Assembly (NCBI GenBank): GCA_013368315.1
Contig: JAACJM010000086.1
Location: forward strand, 248,001-312,000
Source of the DNA: Tetrapyrgos nigripes
Taxonomy: Eukaryota > Basidiomycota > Agaricomycetes > Agaricales > Campanellaceae
Direction: 5' to 3'
Length of the DNA stretch: 64,000 bases
Shown: one piece after another, positions 24,163-35,762 of the stretch
Numbering within the stretch: position 1 is the first letter of the stretch
Layout of the letters: the number at the start of each line of letters is the position of its first letter
The notes under the pieces: model-generated
Seen by the model: the letters and a program-made list of their open reading frames with translations, nothing else
Told to the model about the DNA's origin: nothing
Database searches by the model: none
Program-made: the position numbers and the translations under genes

Positions 24163-24863
24163 TTTGAAAGGTGGTACAAGAGAGTTGTGAGCGATGGTAA
24201 AATGGGTGGGCAATGTTCTCGAGATTGAGGTACGAGTGAAGGAGTAGAACGCACAGACCCCCAGATTTTAAAAGTTGCCGGCGGAGCCGAAAGACGCCGG
24301 TGACGTGACGCGCAAACGCCAGCTGACCGCGAGGTGCTTGTCTCTGTTTTTTGTACATTTCCTCTTTCGGCCTTCCAACCTCAAAAGAAAACAAGGGCAT
24401 TATGGAACAATAAAACTCGTGGCAGGACTATCTCGGCATTATCTGGTTGATTGCGCAAAGGCCCTGGATACCGTCTGGTTACGGAGCTATCTGGAATGGA
24501 ACAGAACTGTATCGGGGCTAGGGTGAGAAAATTATGACTGGCGCTGAGCAGTACGTGTATTTCTGAAGAAACATCAACAGATACCCATTTAAAAATTTCT
24601 ACAAGCTATGGAATATCTATCTACAATTTGGAGGACAGCGTAGCTATAGCTATTCAAGCAGTAGGCCGGACGTGCTTGTGATGTGAAATCAAAAAGAAGC
24701 AGAATACCTACCTAGCGAAGACAGTACCTAAGGACGCAAGGAAAGCAAGGAAAACAAGTACTACGGACTAGGGAACTCTGAAGAAAGACAATTCTGGCAG
24801 TGATTCGGTTCTATGGCTCTTTCAGTCTGTGCCAAGACGTGTTGTATACTCGTGCGCACAGGA

Positions 24864-26554
24864 CTAGTCGTCTGGTCGTCTTTCGGTGAACTCCGCCCAC
24901 CAAACTCGCTTGACTACTGATTTTCTCTTCGCTTCTTCACGGCTCGAAGGCTCATGAGCCTGTACAATAGATGCGCTCTGAAGACCGTCATTATAAGACG
25001 CCATGGGCTCGGAGACGTGTACCGGCGGGATAAACTGATCTGGAAGGGATTGAGCGCTGGGGAGTCGTTTCTGAGAGGGAACGATGGGAAAGTTTGGAGT
25101 CGTGCTTGAGTCAGAAAGCCTTGCGTTCCTGGTGTTGGTGAGAAGACCTCGTTGAGAACGAGGAAGGTAGCCAAAAATCTCCGGTCGATCCACCTTCAAT
25201 TTCTGGATGTGTTCGAGACAAGTTTGACGAGATCCAAAAGCAGACCACGGATTCTTCAACACTGCGGTCATTTCCTCTCTGTCTCCTCTGAATACAGCCT
25301 TCTCAGAGTGGTCTTCATCTTCGAGTCCGAATATGGGATGATCCGGAGATGTTGGGAGAGAAGTTGCCGCGGTCATGGGTGACACATTGTCTGAGATGGT
25401 GCATTCCCCCTCCCTCGGCAAACTGTATTCACTGAAAGCAGACACGGGAGATACATTGTCCTCGTCCAGGGTCTCCCTCGCTGCCGCTTCCACCTTGACT
25501 ATAGGACGAGGCGTGATCCTGTCTATACCAGAACCTCCTCGATGCTGCAACTCTAGACTGCCATCATGGTTTCTGAAATCTATCGCCTGCCGAGCTGCCA
25601 TGCAGACCCTGGTAATCTCGATAGCCTCTTGGCCTGTCAAGTGATTTTGGCCAGAGGACGTCGCCTGGGGGATAGTGATGACAGAAGCATGAGCATGGAG
25701 AAGGGAAGAGGAATTGTTGAGTTTTTGGAGGGTCTCGAGACCTGGGATCAAAAGCTCTGGATTTGCAGGATGTGATGGGCCCGGGCCTTCGACGAGGTAA
25801 GCCGCTCCGCCGACCGTTTCCTGACACAGTGCGACCAGAGCCGAACCAGACATATGTCTTGGCTCGGCACGAAGGGTCGGAGTGGGTGGTTCCTCGAGCT
25901 TAGAAGACGCCTGCAGCTTTGAGAGGAGTTTATCGAAGGCAGAGACTTGATATTGGTCGACAATAGGCAGCCGAGGTCGAGTGTTTTCCTTTTCAGCAAC
26001 TTTTGGGTCGCTATCGGAGTCAACGGATAGGAAATTGGGAGGAATAGTGCCGAAGAAAAAGGTTCGCTTCGAGGTTTGGATGTTAATTTTGGAGGAAAAA
26101 CGAACTCCAGGAGTCGAGGATAGAATTGAGGCTTGTCGGTGATGATAAATGGTGTTCTGGCTCGAGCTTGCTGAGAGCTGAGCTAGGAGACTTTGAAGAG
26201 GGTTGGAAAGTGGTATAGGAGACGCATTGGCCTTGGTCTATGTAGATCGGTGGCATGGGGAGATTAATGAAGACGATGGCGGTTGGGAAAATCGGAATGA
26301 AAGTTTGGGGAACGTTGATGAAGAGAGAGAGAGAAGGACAACGGACGAGGGACGAGGTCGGAAGACGAGGCCCAGGCTGATCAGTATCCTTTCTCTTATT
26401 ATCATCGACGGCGACTCACCTTATTCTTATTGTTAGATTTCCTGGAGACGGCGACCGTCTTGTTGGTGGTAGTACAACCACGACGACGACGTCTAAACGA
26501 ACTATTGTTTCGCTGAGCAGTGTGGGTCGAGTAAGAGTGTTTGTTGTTCATCAT
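24864..26554 (-). CDS. Hypothetical disordered protein, two exons
   Basis: Exon 1 26554-26420 (MMNNKHSYSTHT, then an Arg-rich run FRRRRRG) joins exon 2 26237-24864 in phase 0 across a 182-nt GT-AG intron; about 502 residues. Exon 2 contains SSTPGVRFSSKINI, KRTFFFGTIPPNFLSVDSD, a helical segment (YQVSAFDKLLSKLQ), KNPWSAFGSRQTCLEHIQKL and a C-terminus KRVWWAEFTERRPDD. It is rich in Ser, Pro and acidic residues with a basic N-terminus, consistent with a nuclear or signalling scaffold, but no named domain is recognised. The transcription start and the second of two adjacent ATGs are equally possible. Confidence 0.55.
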
Positions 26555-26559
26555 GCTGA

Positions 26560-27445
26560 TAAGTTCGGCAGATAATTCAAGTGGGTGAAGATGTAGGTGA
26601 ATCCGGAGGGCAAGAAATGGTTATGGTTCAGGTTTGAGTACTTGAGTCGTGCTCCATTGTTCTCCAAATGCTTGCCTGCCGTTTATACCACTGGCAGCAT
26701 GTGATCGCGTCAGAGCTATACAACTGTTGGACCGTTGGCGCGTCGACTCACGAAATTCGAATGCTGTTGTCCCATCCCAGCGTTTACAAATATTCTTATT
26801 CGTCCTTTTTGGTCGCTCATAATCCTTCTAGGTCAATTCTAGGTATTCAAAGTCGATAAAACACTAGATCTGAACATCGAACTCAGTATCGCCTCCATCT
26901 GTGCATGTATGTCCATTGTGGGCATTTTTTTCTGTCCAGTATGGTATCTTTTCTATCTTTCAAAGCATGCCTTCTTGATTGCTTCTCGATGGCCAAGACC
27001 TGATCTTACACTGCCTGTGATAAATTTCAAGTATTATTTTTGGTCTCGTTAGGGAATGGTCCCTCGTGTTGAATCCAACAGCTTATGCCTACAATCCGAG
27101 TCGCCCACAATAGCTTTATTCGTCAATAAGCTCGAAATGCACCCAATGCTGTACAGCAACCTCTCTAATCTAGCTCAAAGTGGGTTTTCTGTTATTTGTG
27201 ATCAGTGAAGCTGTACGCTAGAATTCGGGAGAATTCAGTGCGTTTCCACTCCTTTACAGTAAGGGATCAGGTTTGCTGCAAGCCAGATATTAAACATTAT
27301 GTCCATACATACACAGTGTCAACACTCGTCAGATAGAAGTCATTACAAAAGTCCATAAAATATAGATATTTCGAGTGCATTAACTTGAAATATTCTTGCC
27401 CAATCAATGATAGTGTCCGTAAATCCTCAGCAGATAGTCAGGCAA
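26560..27445. other. Intergenic
   Basis: No gene or repeat supported; the right end is the 3' flank of the split GPI-protein gene. Confidence 0.4.
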
Positions 27446-27682
27446 TCACGCAAGCAACAAGAAGGCAAACACAGTGCACAACACAACGGGAACGGGTCCA
27501 TCTTGAAGGAAAGAAGCAGCTGAATTAGTATTGTCAAAGCTCGCGGTCGAATTAGACCTGCTCGAGCCACTGCTGCTGCCAGAAGAGGACCCTCCAGAAC
27601 CTGATGAGGTCAGCACTGGAGCCGGAGCCAGAGCTTGAACTACTGCTACCAGAGGATGACCTGCTGGAGGTACTATTACCGT
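27446..27682 (-). pseudogene. Split host gene, 3' part: Ser-rich tail of a GPI-anchored secreted protein
   Basis: Downstream part of a gene cut by retrotransposon R3; its upstream part is at 53514-54216. Reading from the insertion, the frame runs IVPPAGHPLVAVVQALAPAP, then Ser/Gly repeats (SGSGGSSSGSSSGSS), NSTASFDNTNSAASF and a hydrophobic end VPVVLCTVFAFLLLA followed by a stop. A Ser-rich stalk ending in a short hydrophobic tail is the usual layout of fungal GPI-anchored cell-wall proteins. A second frame across the same sequence (NSTSSRSSSGSSSS) would also continue from the upstream part, so the exact exon phase is uncertain. Confidence 0.6.
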
Positions 27683-27822
27683 TGGAGTAGGGCATAGTGC
27701 GAGGTCTAAGCATTGTTTGTACATGTTTGGCAGTGGCTTTGGGTATCATAGAGCCTTGTATCGTAGTTAGCGAGATCATCATCATCACTGTCATCTTGTC
27801 ACTCTAGTCAGGTACCTCTCCA
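27683..27822 (+). repeat. R3 left LTR (140 bp)
   Basis: TG...CA ends. Differs from the right LTR by roughly 6 percent, nearly all transitions. Confidence 0.85.
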
Positions 27823-27825
27823 TAG

Positions 27826-27845
27826 TGGTGAAGAGAGTGCGATTC
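27826..27845 (+). promoter_or_regulatory. R3 primer-binding site
   Basis: TGGTGAAGAGAGTGCGATTC, three bases after the left LTR. Its complement GAATCGCACTCTCTTCACCA has the form of a tRNA 3' end: end of the T loop, five-base T stem, seven-base acceptor strand, discriminator A and CCA. The tRNA species is not determined. Confidence 0.75.
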
Positions 27846-28171
27846 ATGACCACACGCAGCAGCAACGCACACATACCAAATATGATATTACGAAAAACCA
27901 AGAAAACAAATGTTAGACACGATTGCAAGAAACAGACCTTGAGATAGTAGAGGTCGCTTCCTACCAAACGCACCTACACCAACACTGTTGACCACGCTCA
28001 CATCAGAGTCTTCGTTAACAGAGTCATCATTAACAGAATTGTCACAAAGTGCTGCTCCAGACCACGTCACACCACTGACTTTGCTGCCACTTGACACACA
28101 GCCACTCGACGAAGACACAACAGAAACCTGGGTAGATTTTGTCCATCGCACCCGAGTACAACTACTACAAC
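27846..28171 (+). pseudogene. R3 leader and possible start of gag, left of the R1 insertion
   Basis: Lies between the primer-binding site and R1. One frame is open and Thr/Ser/Glu-rich (TTLTSESSLTESSLTE). A different frame (FCPSHPSTTTTTHSC) is the one that connects to the gag frame beyond R1 when R1 and one target duplication are removed. The gag start codon is not identified. Confidence 0.4.
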
Positions 28172-28630
28172 TGTCAAGGTCATTGGTACACTTAATAACA
28201 AACCACCCAAGTCACACAAAGACAAGATCGATTAAGAAGTAGAGAGGTAGATAGAGAACAAGAGTAAGCTGACTATGCTCTACACTGCGTAGTACTAGTA
28301 CAGAGTGGAGACAAAGTGAATGAACTAAAGGGCTAGCTAGAATGTCTAGTGGTTTATATAGAAGAACAATGAATAAGTGATAGGAGAAAGATAGGAGAAA
28401 TAGGAGAAATGTAGGAGAAAGTGGAGAAATGTAGGGTAAAGATAGGATCAATGGAATGGAAGATTGATTGACAGTTATTATAGAGTTTGACAGGTTCTAT
28501 AAGGTTCGAAGTCAGTAATATAAGGTTTAAAAGGTTTATTGAGGAAATGCAATAGATGAATGGTCAGAAAACAGGTTCAATAATGTAGTAGAAGAGGAAG
28601 GAGGACAAAGAACTGTAGCAGTTTGTGACA
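28172..28630 (-). repeat. R1 LTR (3' LTR of the element)
   Basis: TGTCA...TGACA. Contains a TATATAA box on the minus strand about 35 nt upstream of TTCATTCA, a segment complementary to the sequence just inside the 5' LTR. Confidence 0.9.
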
Positions 28631-30542
28631 TTACCCCCTCTTTAAGCTGTGCTTTCACCTGGAGCACATGTGTACTTCTCCAAATATCCTCCATGCTAAT
28701 TCCCATAGAACATACTGTAGACCCTGCTTGTACCAGGTTTGGTGGATGATATGCATCTGGGTGATTTTGGTGAAAAGCTTCGATAATCTCCTTTAATTTC
28801 ATCAACCCTGATGCTGGTTCCCATGAATTCTCTGAGTCCGAGTAGTCTAACCACTTGACTAAGTACTGTACTCCTCGACGATTTCTAGTTGGCTTTGAAT
28901 CTAGAATTGCTTCAACGTCATACTTGTTATCCTCTGGCAGTAAATCTGCTGGTTCGCCTGGATAGTTCTCTCCATGAGCTTCAGTTTCTTTGTATGGTGA
29001 TAGTAATGAAGCATGGAAGACTGGGTGAATGTGCCAGGTGTTTGGTAGTTTGAGCCGATAATTAACTTCACCGATTACATCAGTGATTTCAAATGGTCCA
29101 TGACGACAATTTGCCAACTTAGCTTTTGGCCTCCATCCAACAGCACTTTATCTCCAATTTTGAACTTCACCCCTTCTTTTACATGGTCCATATTCCCTCT
29201 CTTCATCAACTCTGCAGCAGTTGTCAAACTTGCTTTCAATTCTTCTTGTATTGCTTCTAAGTTCTGAAGGCGCTCTTCGACTTTTGGTATATGTGACAAA
29301 GGATTGATTGAGGGAAAGAGTCGAGGAAGATATCCATGGAGTAATTCAAACAGTGATTTTCCAGTGGCAGAGTGGATTCAAGTATTATGGCAAAACTTGG
29401 CATATGGTAGATATTTGACCCAATCATCTTGACGATAGTTACAGAAGGTTCATAAGTATTGTTTGAGTTCTTGATTGAACCTTTCTGTCTTGCCATCTGT
29501 TTGCTGGTGATAAGTCATACTGAGAGCTGAGGTAATACCTAACTTAGTGTATATTCCTCTCATAACCTGGCTTGCAAATTGGGGTCCTTGGTCCAATATC
29601 ATTTTGTCCCAAAGTCCATATCGCCGCCATGTGTTGTTGAACAGTATATCAATAGTTCCGTCACTGTTGATATCTTTTTGGCATGCAGAGATCACTACAG
29701 TCTTGGTTGATTGATCTACTGTTATGTGGATTGCGTTGAAGCCTTTGCATTCTGGAAGATCTGTAATGAAGTTGGTGGTAATAGTACCAAAGGGTCATTC
29801 TGGAATGTCATTTGGAACCAATGGTACATGTAACAGATGATTTTGTGCCTTGGTCAATTGGCAAGTAGCACATCCTTCAACGTAATCATGAACAAATACT
29901 GACATACTAACTAATTCATAGGTTTTGAATCGGCCTGGGTGTCCAGCAGTGAGACTATCATGATGCATCTTGACTATGTCTCTTCGTAACTCTTGGTTGT
30001 AGGGAATGTAGACTTTCCCCTGAAACAAAATGATCCTGTCTTCATAGTTCCATTCCTGTAAATTCTTGACCAGCGAGCATGGACTGTTGTTCAGGATAAC
30101 TTCGAGAGCACTCACAACTTCATTGTCCTTCTTTGGACATTCTTTAATTCGTCTTCTCAATTTGGCATCTCCGATTGTGACTACTGCTCCTGGTCGTGTA
30201 GCCTGAATCCTGAAGAACCTGTCCATGTTGTCATCTTTGACCCCCTCTTTATGATCTGGTCTTCGAGAAAGAGGATCACTGTGATTGAGACTTCCTGGTT
30301 TGTGGATAAGAGTAAAGTCAACATTCTTGCTTGTCGTCGACTAAGTTTTTGAGACGTAGTAAAGTACTCCAAGTTCTTGTGGTCTGTGGGGATCTTGATG
30401 GTATGCAGCGTGCCTTCAAGGTAATGTTGCCAAGCCTCTAACACTTGTATGATTGCCAACAATTCTTTATCATGAATGCCATAGTTTCGTTCAGTTTCAG
30501 ATAAAGATTTTGATAGGTAAGCAATTGGGTGCCATTTGTCAT
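28536..30542 (-). pseudogene. R1 pol, downstream part: RNase H, integrase, chromodomain
   Basis: In minus-strand order: RNase H ([36 protein letters not shown]); integrase zinc domain (KMHHDSLTAGHPGRFKTYEL with CATCQLTK); catalytic core with Asp (VDQSTKTVVIS), DQGPQFASQV and TDGKTERFNQEL, so the DDE residues look present; linker WHIHPVFHASLL; chromodomain YDVEAILDSKP followed by YLVKWLDYSDSENSWEP. Several frameshifts break the frame near 30240, 29790 and 29450. The last frame runs into the LTR. Acts in retrotransposon replication and integration; the chromodomain normally directs insertion to marked chromatin. Confidence 0.8.
30538..30542. repeat. R2 target-site duplication, left (GTCAT)
   Basis: GTCAT immediately before the R2 LTR; repeated at 41688-41692 directly after the right LTR. 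Confidence 0.85.
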
Positions 30543-31163
30543 TGTAAAGCCTATGCCTTTCCATGACTCTTTCTGACTCTCCCCTTTCATTCCATTTCAT
30601 TTCCGATTCATTTCTGAGTTGCCACAAATCTGTTTAGTTTACATTTCCCATCGGATCCTATCCGACTCATCGGATACTAACCAGACAGCTCGCATTCATA
30701 CTTGTTTCATTTCTGCTTCATATCTCGTAGCACCTTGTGCTCCCCTTCCTTTTCTTTCCAAAGGGTTTCCACGTGATGATAGCAAATTGAGTGTTTCCCT
30801 TTGTCTTTACCTTTTCCAGTAGTTTCCATATTCATTTCTGATAATTTCCTATCTCATTCTGTATACTTCCGTTATAGTACTTAAGCTAGCAACTTTGTAG
30901 TAGATAGCTTAAGTCTAAAATCGATTTAGCTGGTCTCCTATCCTTTCCGATCAATTCCGAATAGACAACTAGTGAGGTGGTACCAATAGTGCCATTAACC
31001 TTCTGTCTTGACTTCCTGGTCTTTCCATACCAGATCCTTCCTCTTCCAGTCTATCCTCTTCCTGTCCGGTTCCACCCAGATTTATTATTGCTCCATTCTT
31101 TCCCATAGACCTCTGCCCGGGTCCATAGTATTTCCTAGTACTAGGATCTGCCCGGACTTAACA
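30543..31163 (+). repeat. R2 left LTR
   Basis: 621 bp, TGTAAAGCC...ACTTAACA. A TATAG-type TATA box near 30873 lies about 38 nt upstream of AAGTCTAAAAT (30911-30921), the probable 5' end of the transcript. Confidence 0.9.
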
Positions 31164-31165
31164 GT

Positions 31166-31176
31166 ATTTTAGACTT
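31166..31176 (+). promoter_or_regulatory. R2 self-priming primer-binding site
   Basis: ATTTTAGACTT, two bases after the left LTR, is the exact reverse complement of AAGTCTAAAAT inside both LTRs (30911-30921). There is no TGG start as in tRNA-primed elements. In the Tf1/sushi group the 5' end of the transcript folds back and primes reverse transcription through an 11-nt pairing of this kind. Confidence 0.65.
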
Positions 31177-31312
31177 CCATCTCTGAGTTGTCTATTATGT
31201 CTCAAAGGTCTCAACGCACACCCTCTCCCAAATCCAAACTATCTGTTCCGGAATCTCTGTTCAAAAAATCATACTTCTCCACAATCTTCCGAAATGTCCA
31301 AATTCATCAGCA

Positions 31313-31840
31313 CACTACCTCTGGGGCTTTAATTTAGCCAGCAGAAACATAAATAAAACTAATTTCAACCTTCATTATGATTTCAATCCAATCTGATTAA
31401 TAAAACATGTATTTTCTGCTCACAGAAGCATTAAGAATGATATTCTGTTTTTACTTGCAATGCAACAGCAGAAACTTTAAAGGAAATAATATGTTTTCTC
31501 ATTGTAAAAACCGTTATTTCTAACCACACAAACATTGCCTTTCGGGTGGCAGAAAGATAAAATAAATGTTTTTCTTTCATGTTTAACATTTTTTTGCTTT
31601 CTGATCCTGGAAACTTGATGTGCGACCATCGTGCAGAGTATGCTTGATGCTCGCGCACAAAATGCTTGCTAATTGCACTACCCTCGACGATCTTCCTGCT
31701 TTTCAAGCAGTGCTTGTCCATCTTTATATTCGGTGCGTGAAGCGTGGTTGTAAAAAGTTCTACTATTTCAACTACTACTGACATGGTGTCACTTCATATT
31801 ACCATCTAGCGACTCTATCCAGCGTCCGTTGATTCTTTAC
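31313..31840 (+). repeat. CACTA element, left terminal inverted repeat
   Basis: Matches the reverse complement of 33785-34299 over its full length apart from scattered changes and about 10-15 bp of indel. Confidence 0.85.
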
Positions 31841-32546
31841 ACTGATACGATCACCTCCTCTCCCTCTCCTCGTCTTCTAGTCCAGTAATATACCGAGTGA
31901 CAACTAGTACTGTATGTACAACTTTGTAGCAGCTTCCTGAGCTTGAGATTGTGTCATTAATGAAAAAAGATGCTGATAGAGGGGGTCATCTTCGTCTGTC
32001 ATAATAAAAGAATAAGGATGAAGCTCACGTAGTAGCTAGAAGAACCAAAAATTGAGCAAATCGTTCAGAGCTGAGTAGGTCATTTGCACGCGATGCGTCT
32101 TCAGCACGTTCTTCAGCAACTCCAATCATGGCCCACTGTCCAATTCTCAAACTCACCCATCTGAGCAATATGCTCTAATATGCTCCACTCTATTTCTCAG
32201 TATCCGAAGGCTAACATCTTCCCGGGACCCAAGAAACATGAAAACGCAAAGACGATGAACAATAAGAGTGCGATGATCATAGAGAGAACCAGCTCCCCCA
32301 AAGCTCTCCCCATATGCTGGAGACACCTTGGTGGTTCTGGATACTCGGATAGTGCGTCTTCTATTCTCGCCTTTGTCCTCTTTAATCATCCCTTGTGTTC
32401 AGGTTCTGGCCTTCCGGTACTAGGTGAGTCTGTAAAAACTGTAAAAACCATATGCAATTCTTCTCGTTACAACAAGTCCAGTTGACCAGGTAAGTCTAAA
32501 CACTGTGTCATTCTAACTAACAGCTACTTAGAGTCTTTCAGATAGC

Positions 32547-33018
32547 ATGGTTCTCCCTTCGTATCAACACTCACTCCTGCACACATCCTTCACTAGACCT
32601 TTCCGCTCCTCCACCTCTTCCACTACCAGTTCTCTCCGCTCCATTATCTTTGACCGTGTCCCTCCAGCTCCAGCTCTTGACTTTGTGTTGGACGACAAGG
32701 GTATAAGGGAGGGTTTGGAAGAGTTGACGGTGTATGGATTGCCTCCAGTTGTTCCCTCTACCAACACCAGCTCCAGCAATCCCAAAGCTGTCGAAAGCAT
32801 CCTCACAACCCTTGCTTCCCTTCCTCGTCTTAAAACTCTCTCCATCAAGCAGCCTGCTTCCTTTCCTTCGTGTGTTGGAACCCTGGTCATCCAATTCTTC
32901 GGTTGGTGTCCTCAGAAAGGGTGAGAGCAAGTGGTTAGCCTCGTTGAAGATGGTCTGTGCTCAGAGAGGTGTAGAGGTTGAGTCTGTTAGGAGGTGGAGA
33001 GATGCTTTCCAATGCTAA
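32547..33018 (+). pseudogene. Captured host-gene fragment, resembling the C-terminal end of an F-box/leucine-rich-repeat protein
   Basis: Frame 1 encodes RSIIFDRVPPAPALDFVLDD, GIREGLEELTVYGLPPVV, AVESILTTLASLPRLKTLSI and KQPASFP, with leucine-rich-repeat character. After a shift near 32880 frame 2 continues EPWSSNSSVGVLRKGESKW, LASLKMVCAQRGVEVESVRR and WRDAFQC, followed by a stop. The end looks like a natural C-terminus. There is no transposase similarity, so this is more likely a host-gene piece acquired by the element. The F-box/LRR assignment rests on composition and layout only. Confidence 0.45.
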
Positions 33019-33784
33019 AGTATGAAGGTGACAAGGGTATGAGGGTGAGTGAGTTTTTCATGCCAGGTTGTTTTTGGCTGGGGTGATGTACTGACTATGA
33101 CTTGGGCATCTAGGTCCTCGACTCGAGGTCTTCGTGGTCATCGTGGTCATCGACAACCATCTTTCTTTTTCTCCTTACCCGCTCTTGATTCCATGAACGA
33201 TAAATACCATCACCGTCATTGTCATTTTGCTTGGTTCTTCAGCATACATATCTATTATTGCAACACTATAATCCGCTCATCAGTTTCGTTCGCCTGTTGT
33301 ATATTCTCCCCACTCCATTCTGTTCTACCCTCTTCTCATTTTCTTCCTAATCTAGCTTCTCTCTCTCTCTCTCAAAAACGACACAGCACTGTGTCATTAG
33401 ACCCACCTATCTGTATCCATTACATATCGCCAACCCTTCTCTACCTACCATCATGATTTGTGCATATACTACCACTTGCAATGCAGAACACTACTACGCG
33501 ATTATTCATTCCCACTTCGTTCATGCTTTCACCACTTTTGGCACGCAGCACGCACACGTGTACGTCACACATCGCTACTTTTCTTGCAATGCTATCTGGT
33601 TTAATTCATTATACTTCAAGTTACATTCCTACATACATACATACATATGTAGGTGCATGAATATAAATATATTATTGTACATACATTTTCGGTGTCTTGA
33701 GGTCACCATCTAGATGGTGTATAAGGCCGCTAGACGTCTTACTGAGATTGAAGAAAAGGAAAGGGAGAGAAGGAGGTTGTGCCA

Positions 33785-34299
33785 GCAAAAGAGTCAACGG
33801 ACACTGGATCGAGTCACTAGATAGTAAGTATGAGGTGGCACAGTGTCAGTTAAACTTTTTACAACCACGCTTTGCGCACCAAATGTAAAGATGGACAAGC
33901 ACTGCTTGAAAAGCGGGAAGATCGTCGAGGGTAGTGCGATTAGCAAGCATTTTGTGCGCGAGCATCGAGCATACTCTGCGCGATGGTCACACATCGAGTT
34001 TCCGGGATCAGAAAGCAAAAAAATGTTAAACACGAAAGAAAAACATTTATTTTATCTTTCTGCCACCCGAAAGGCAATGTTTGTGTGGTTAGAAATAACG
34101 GTTTTTACCATGAGAAAACATATAATTTCCTTTAAAGTTTCTGCTGTTGCATTGCAAGTAAAAACAGAATATCATTCTTAATGCTTCTGTGAGCAAAAAA
34201 TACATGTTTTATTAATCAGATTGGATTGAAATCATAATGAAGGTTGAAATTAGTTTTATTTATGTTTCTGCTGGCTAAATTAAAGCCCCAGGGGTAGTG
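33785..34299 (-). repeat. CACTA element, right terminal inverted repeat
   Basis: Inverted copy of 31313-31840; ends GGGGTAGTG, the complement of CACTACCCC. Confidence 0.85.
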
Positions 34300-34414
34300 G
34301 CACAGGCGCTCTGGTAGCATCTTTGCTCATCTGAGTCCAAGCAAACCCCATTCCAGTCCTTTCCAGGATTTCCTAGATAACTGGGATACTGACGTTCCGA
34401 CCGACTCAGCTACA

Positions 34415-35601
34415 ATGGCGCAAACCCAGATCTGTACTCATACCAATACCCAAATCAATCAGGGTTCATCCCGTGCTCTGCCTGCGCCTCCGCCCCAGGA
34501 TCCCAATGATGACTTCCATGCTGGACCTAGTCAGCACGGAAAAGGTCGGGATGACGACGACGGTAGTGGGGATGGTGGAGCAGGTGGGGGTGGTGGAGAT
34601 CCGAACAATCCTGATGGTGGTGATGGCGATGATGATGATTCAGATTCCGATGAGGAACGAGCACAATTTATTACTGTGCTCCAGAGCTTCAACGATGTTC
34701 TTGGAAGGCTTGCACCCGGATCAAGCAAGAAAACCGATGTCAAGAAGCCTGATACCTTCGACAGATCCGATCCGAAGAAGCTCTGTCCTTTCGTCATCCA
34801 AGTGCAAATCAACCTCCAGAATCATCCCCACGCTTATTCCACCGATGCTGCTAAAATCAGCTTCACACTTTCCTACCTCTCCGGTACCGCACTTGAATTT
34901 TTTGAGCCGGATATCCTCAACCCGGATCCCGAGGATCCCGCTCCTTGGACTCTAGACTTCACTATTTTCATCAAGGAGTTGAAGGATAATTTCAGGGTTT
35001 ATGATGAGGTCGGAGATGCTGAGGACCGACTGGAAAACCTTCATATGAAGGATTCCGATCAGGCCATGAAGTATTGCGTCCACTTCCAGCAACTTGTGTC
35101 ACAGGTTGCGTGGGATGAGCATTCCCTCTGACACTTCTTCAAGAAGGGTTTAGCTCCCTGCATCAAGGATGCTCTTTCCCTCGTTTCCGAGGAAGAACGA
35201 CTCTTCTGCCTTAAAGCCCAAGTCTTCTGCATCAATTCCTGTTACTGGCGTCATCAAGCCGAAAAGAAATGAGAAGCAGAAACTGGAGGCAAGGGTAATA
35301 GTGACAGAAAGGGTTCGGGTGGAAATGACGGATCTGGAAAACCTTCGGGCTCTTCCAGAAAGCCTAATAAATCTCCAATTCCAACTCTAACCCTTTGTCC
35401 TCTAATAACTCTCAATTGTCGTCTTCATCCCCTTCCAGTCAGAACCTGAAACCTTGGGCTAACAAGCTCGGGAAGGACGGGAAACTCTCTCAGGCCGAGA
35501 AGGACTGCCACAAACAGAAGAATTTATGTATGTTCTGTGGCGGGAAGCATTCCATGGACAACTGTAACAAACACAAGGCAGCTAACGAAGCTCGTGGCTG
35601 A
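34415..35601 (+). pseudogene. R2 gag (with zinc knuckle)
   Basis: Starts MAQTQICTHTNTQINQG, then an acidic Gly/Asp-rich stretch and the capsid-like region KKPDTFDRSDPKKLCPFVIQ, YLSGTALEFFEPDI and AWDEHSL. A TGA at 35129 follows where CGA (Arg) is expected (LRHFFKKGLAP). After frameshifts the zinc knuckle CMFCGGKHSMDNC appears near 35530-35570. Structural protein of the retrotransposon particle; inactive here. Confidence 0.75.
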
Positions 35602-35762
35602 GCAGCTTCCACCTCTAATGACACAGGAAGCACCGCGTCCAGCACTGCTCCTGAGCAGTCCCCAAAATAGTCCGCAGCTCTGATACCTCAGCACGAGATC
35701 AGAGTTGCGTTGACCGGGATCATGCCATACAAGAGGTCACTCTCAACGCCGCTGCTCTTTCC

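Larger units (their letters stand above)
31313..34299. mobile_element. Non-autonomous CACTA-type (CMC) DNA transposon carrying a gene fragment, nested in R2
   Basis: Both ends read CACTACCYCTGGGGCTTTAA inward, the first bases being the CACTA signature. It is flanked by 3-bp duplications GCA (31310-31312 and 34300-34302), as expected for CACTA elements. The terminal inverted repeats are long, about 31313-31840 and 33785-34299, with scattered substitutions and a small indel. The 1.9-kb core shows no transposase but contains a host-like gene fragment (32547-33018). Each inverted repeat holds an open frame of 110 codons or more pointing outward (KMDKHCLKS, SAISKHFVREH, LEITVFTMRKHIISFK), of unknown meaning. 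Confidence 0.8.

Noticed and set aside
31431..31784. A 117-codon gene on the minus strand of the left CACTA repeat
   Set aside because: It lies wholly in the inverted repeat and its twin is on the other side; kept only as an observation, not as a gene.
34473..34955. 160-codon frame overlapping R2 gag
   Set aside because: Out-of-frame shadow of gag caused by its biased Gly/Asp codons.
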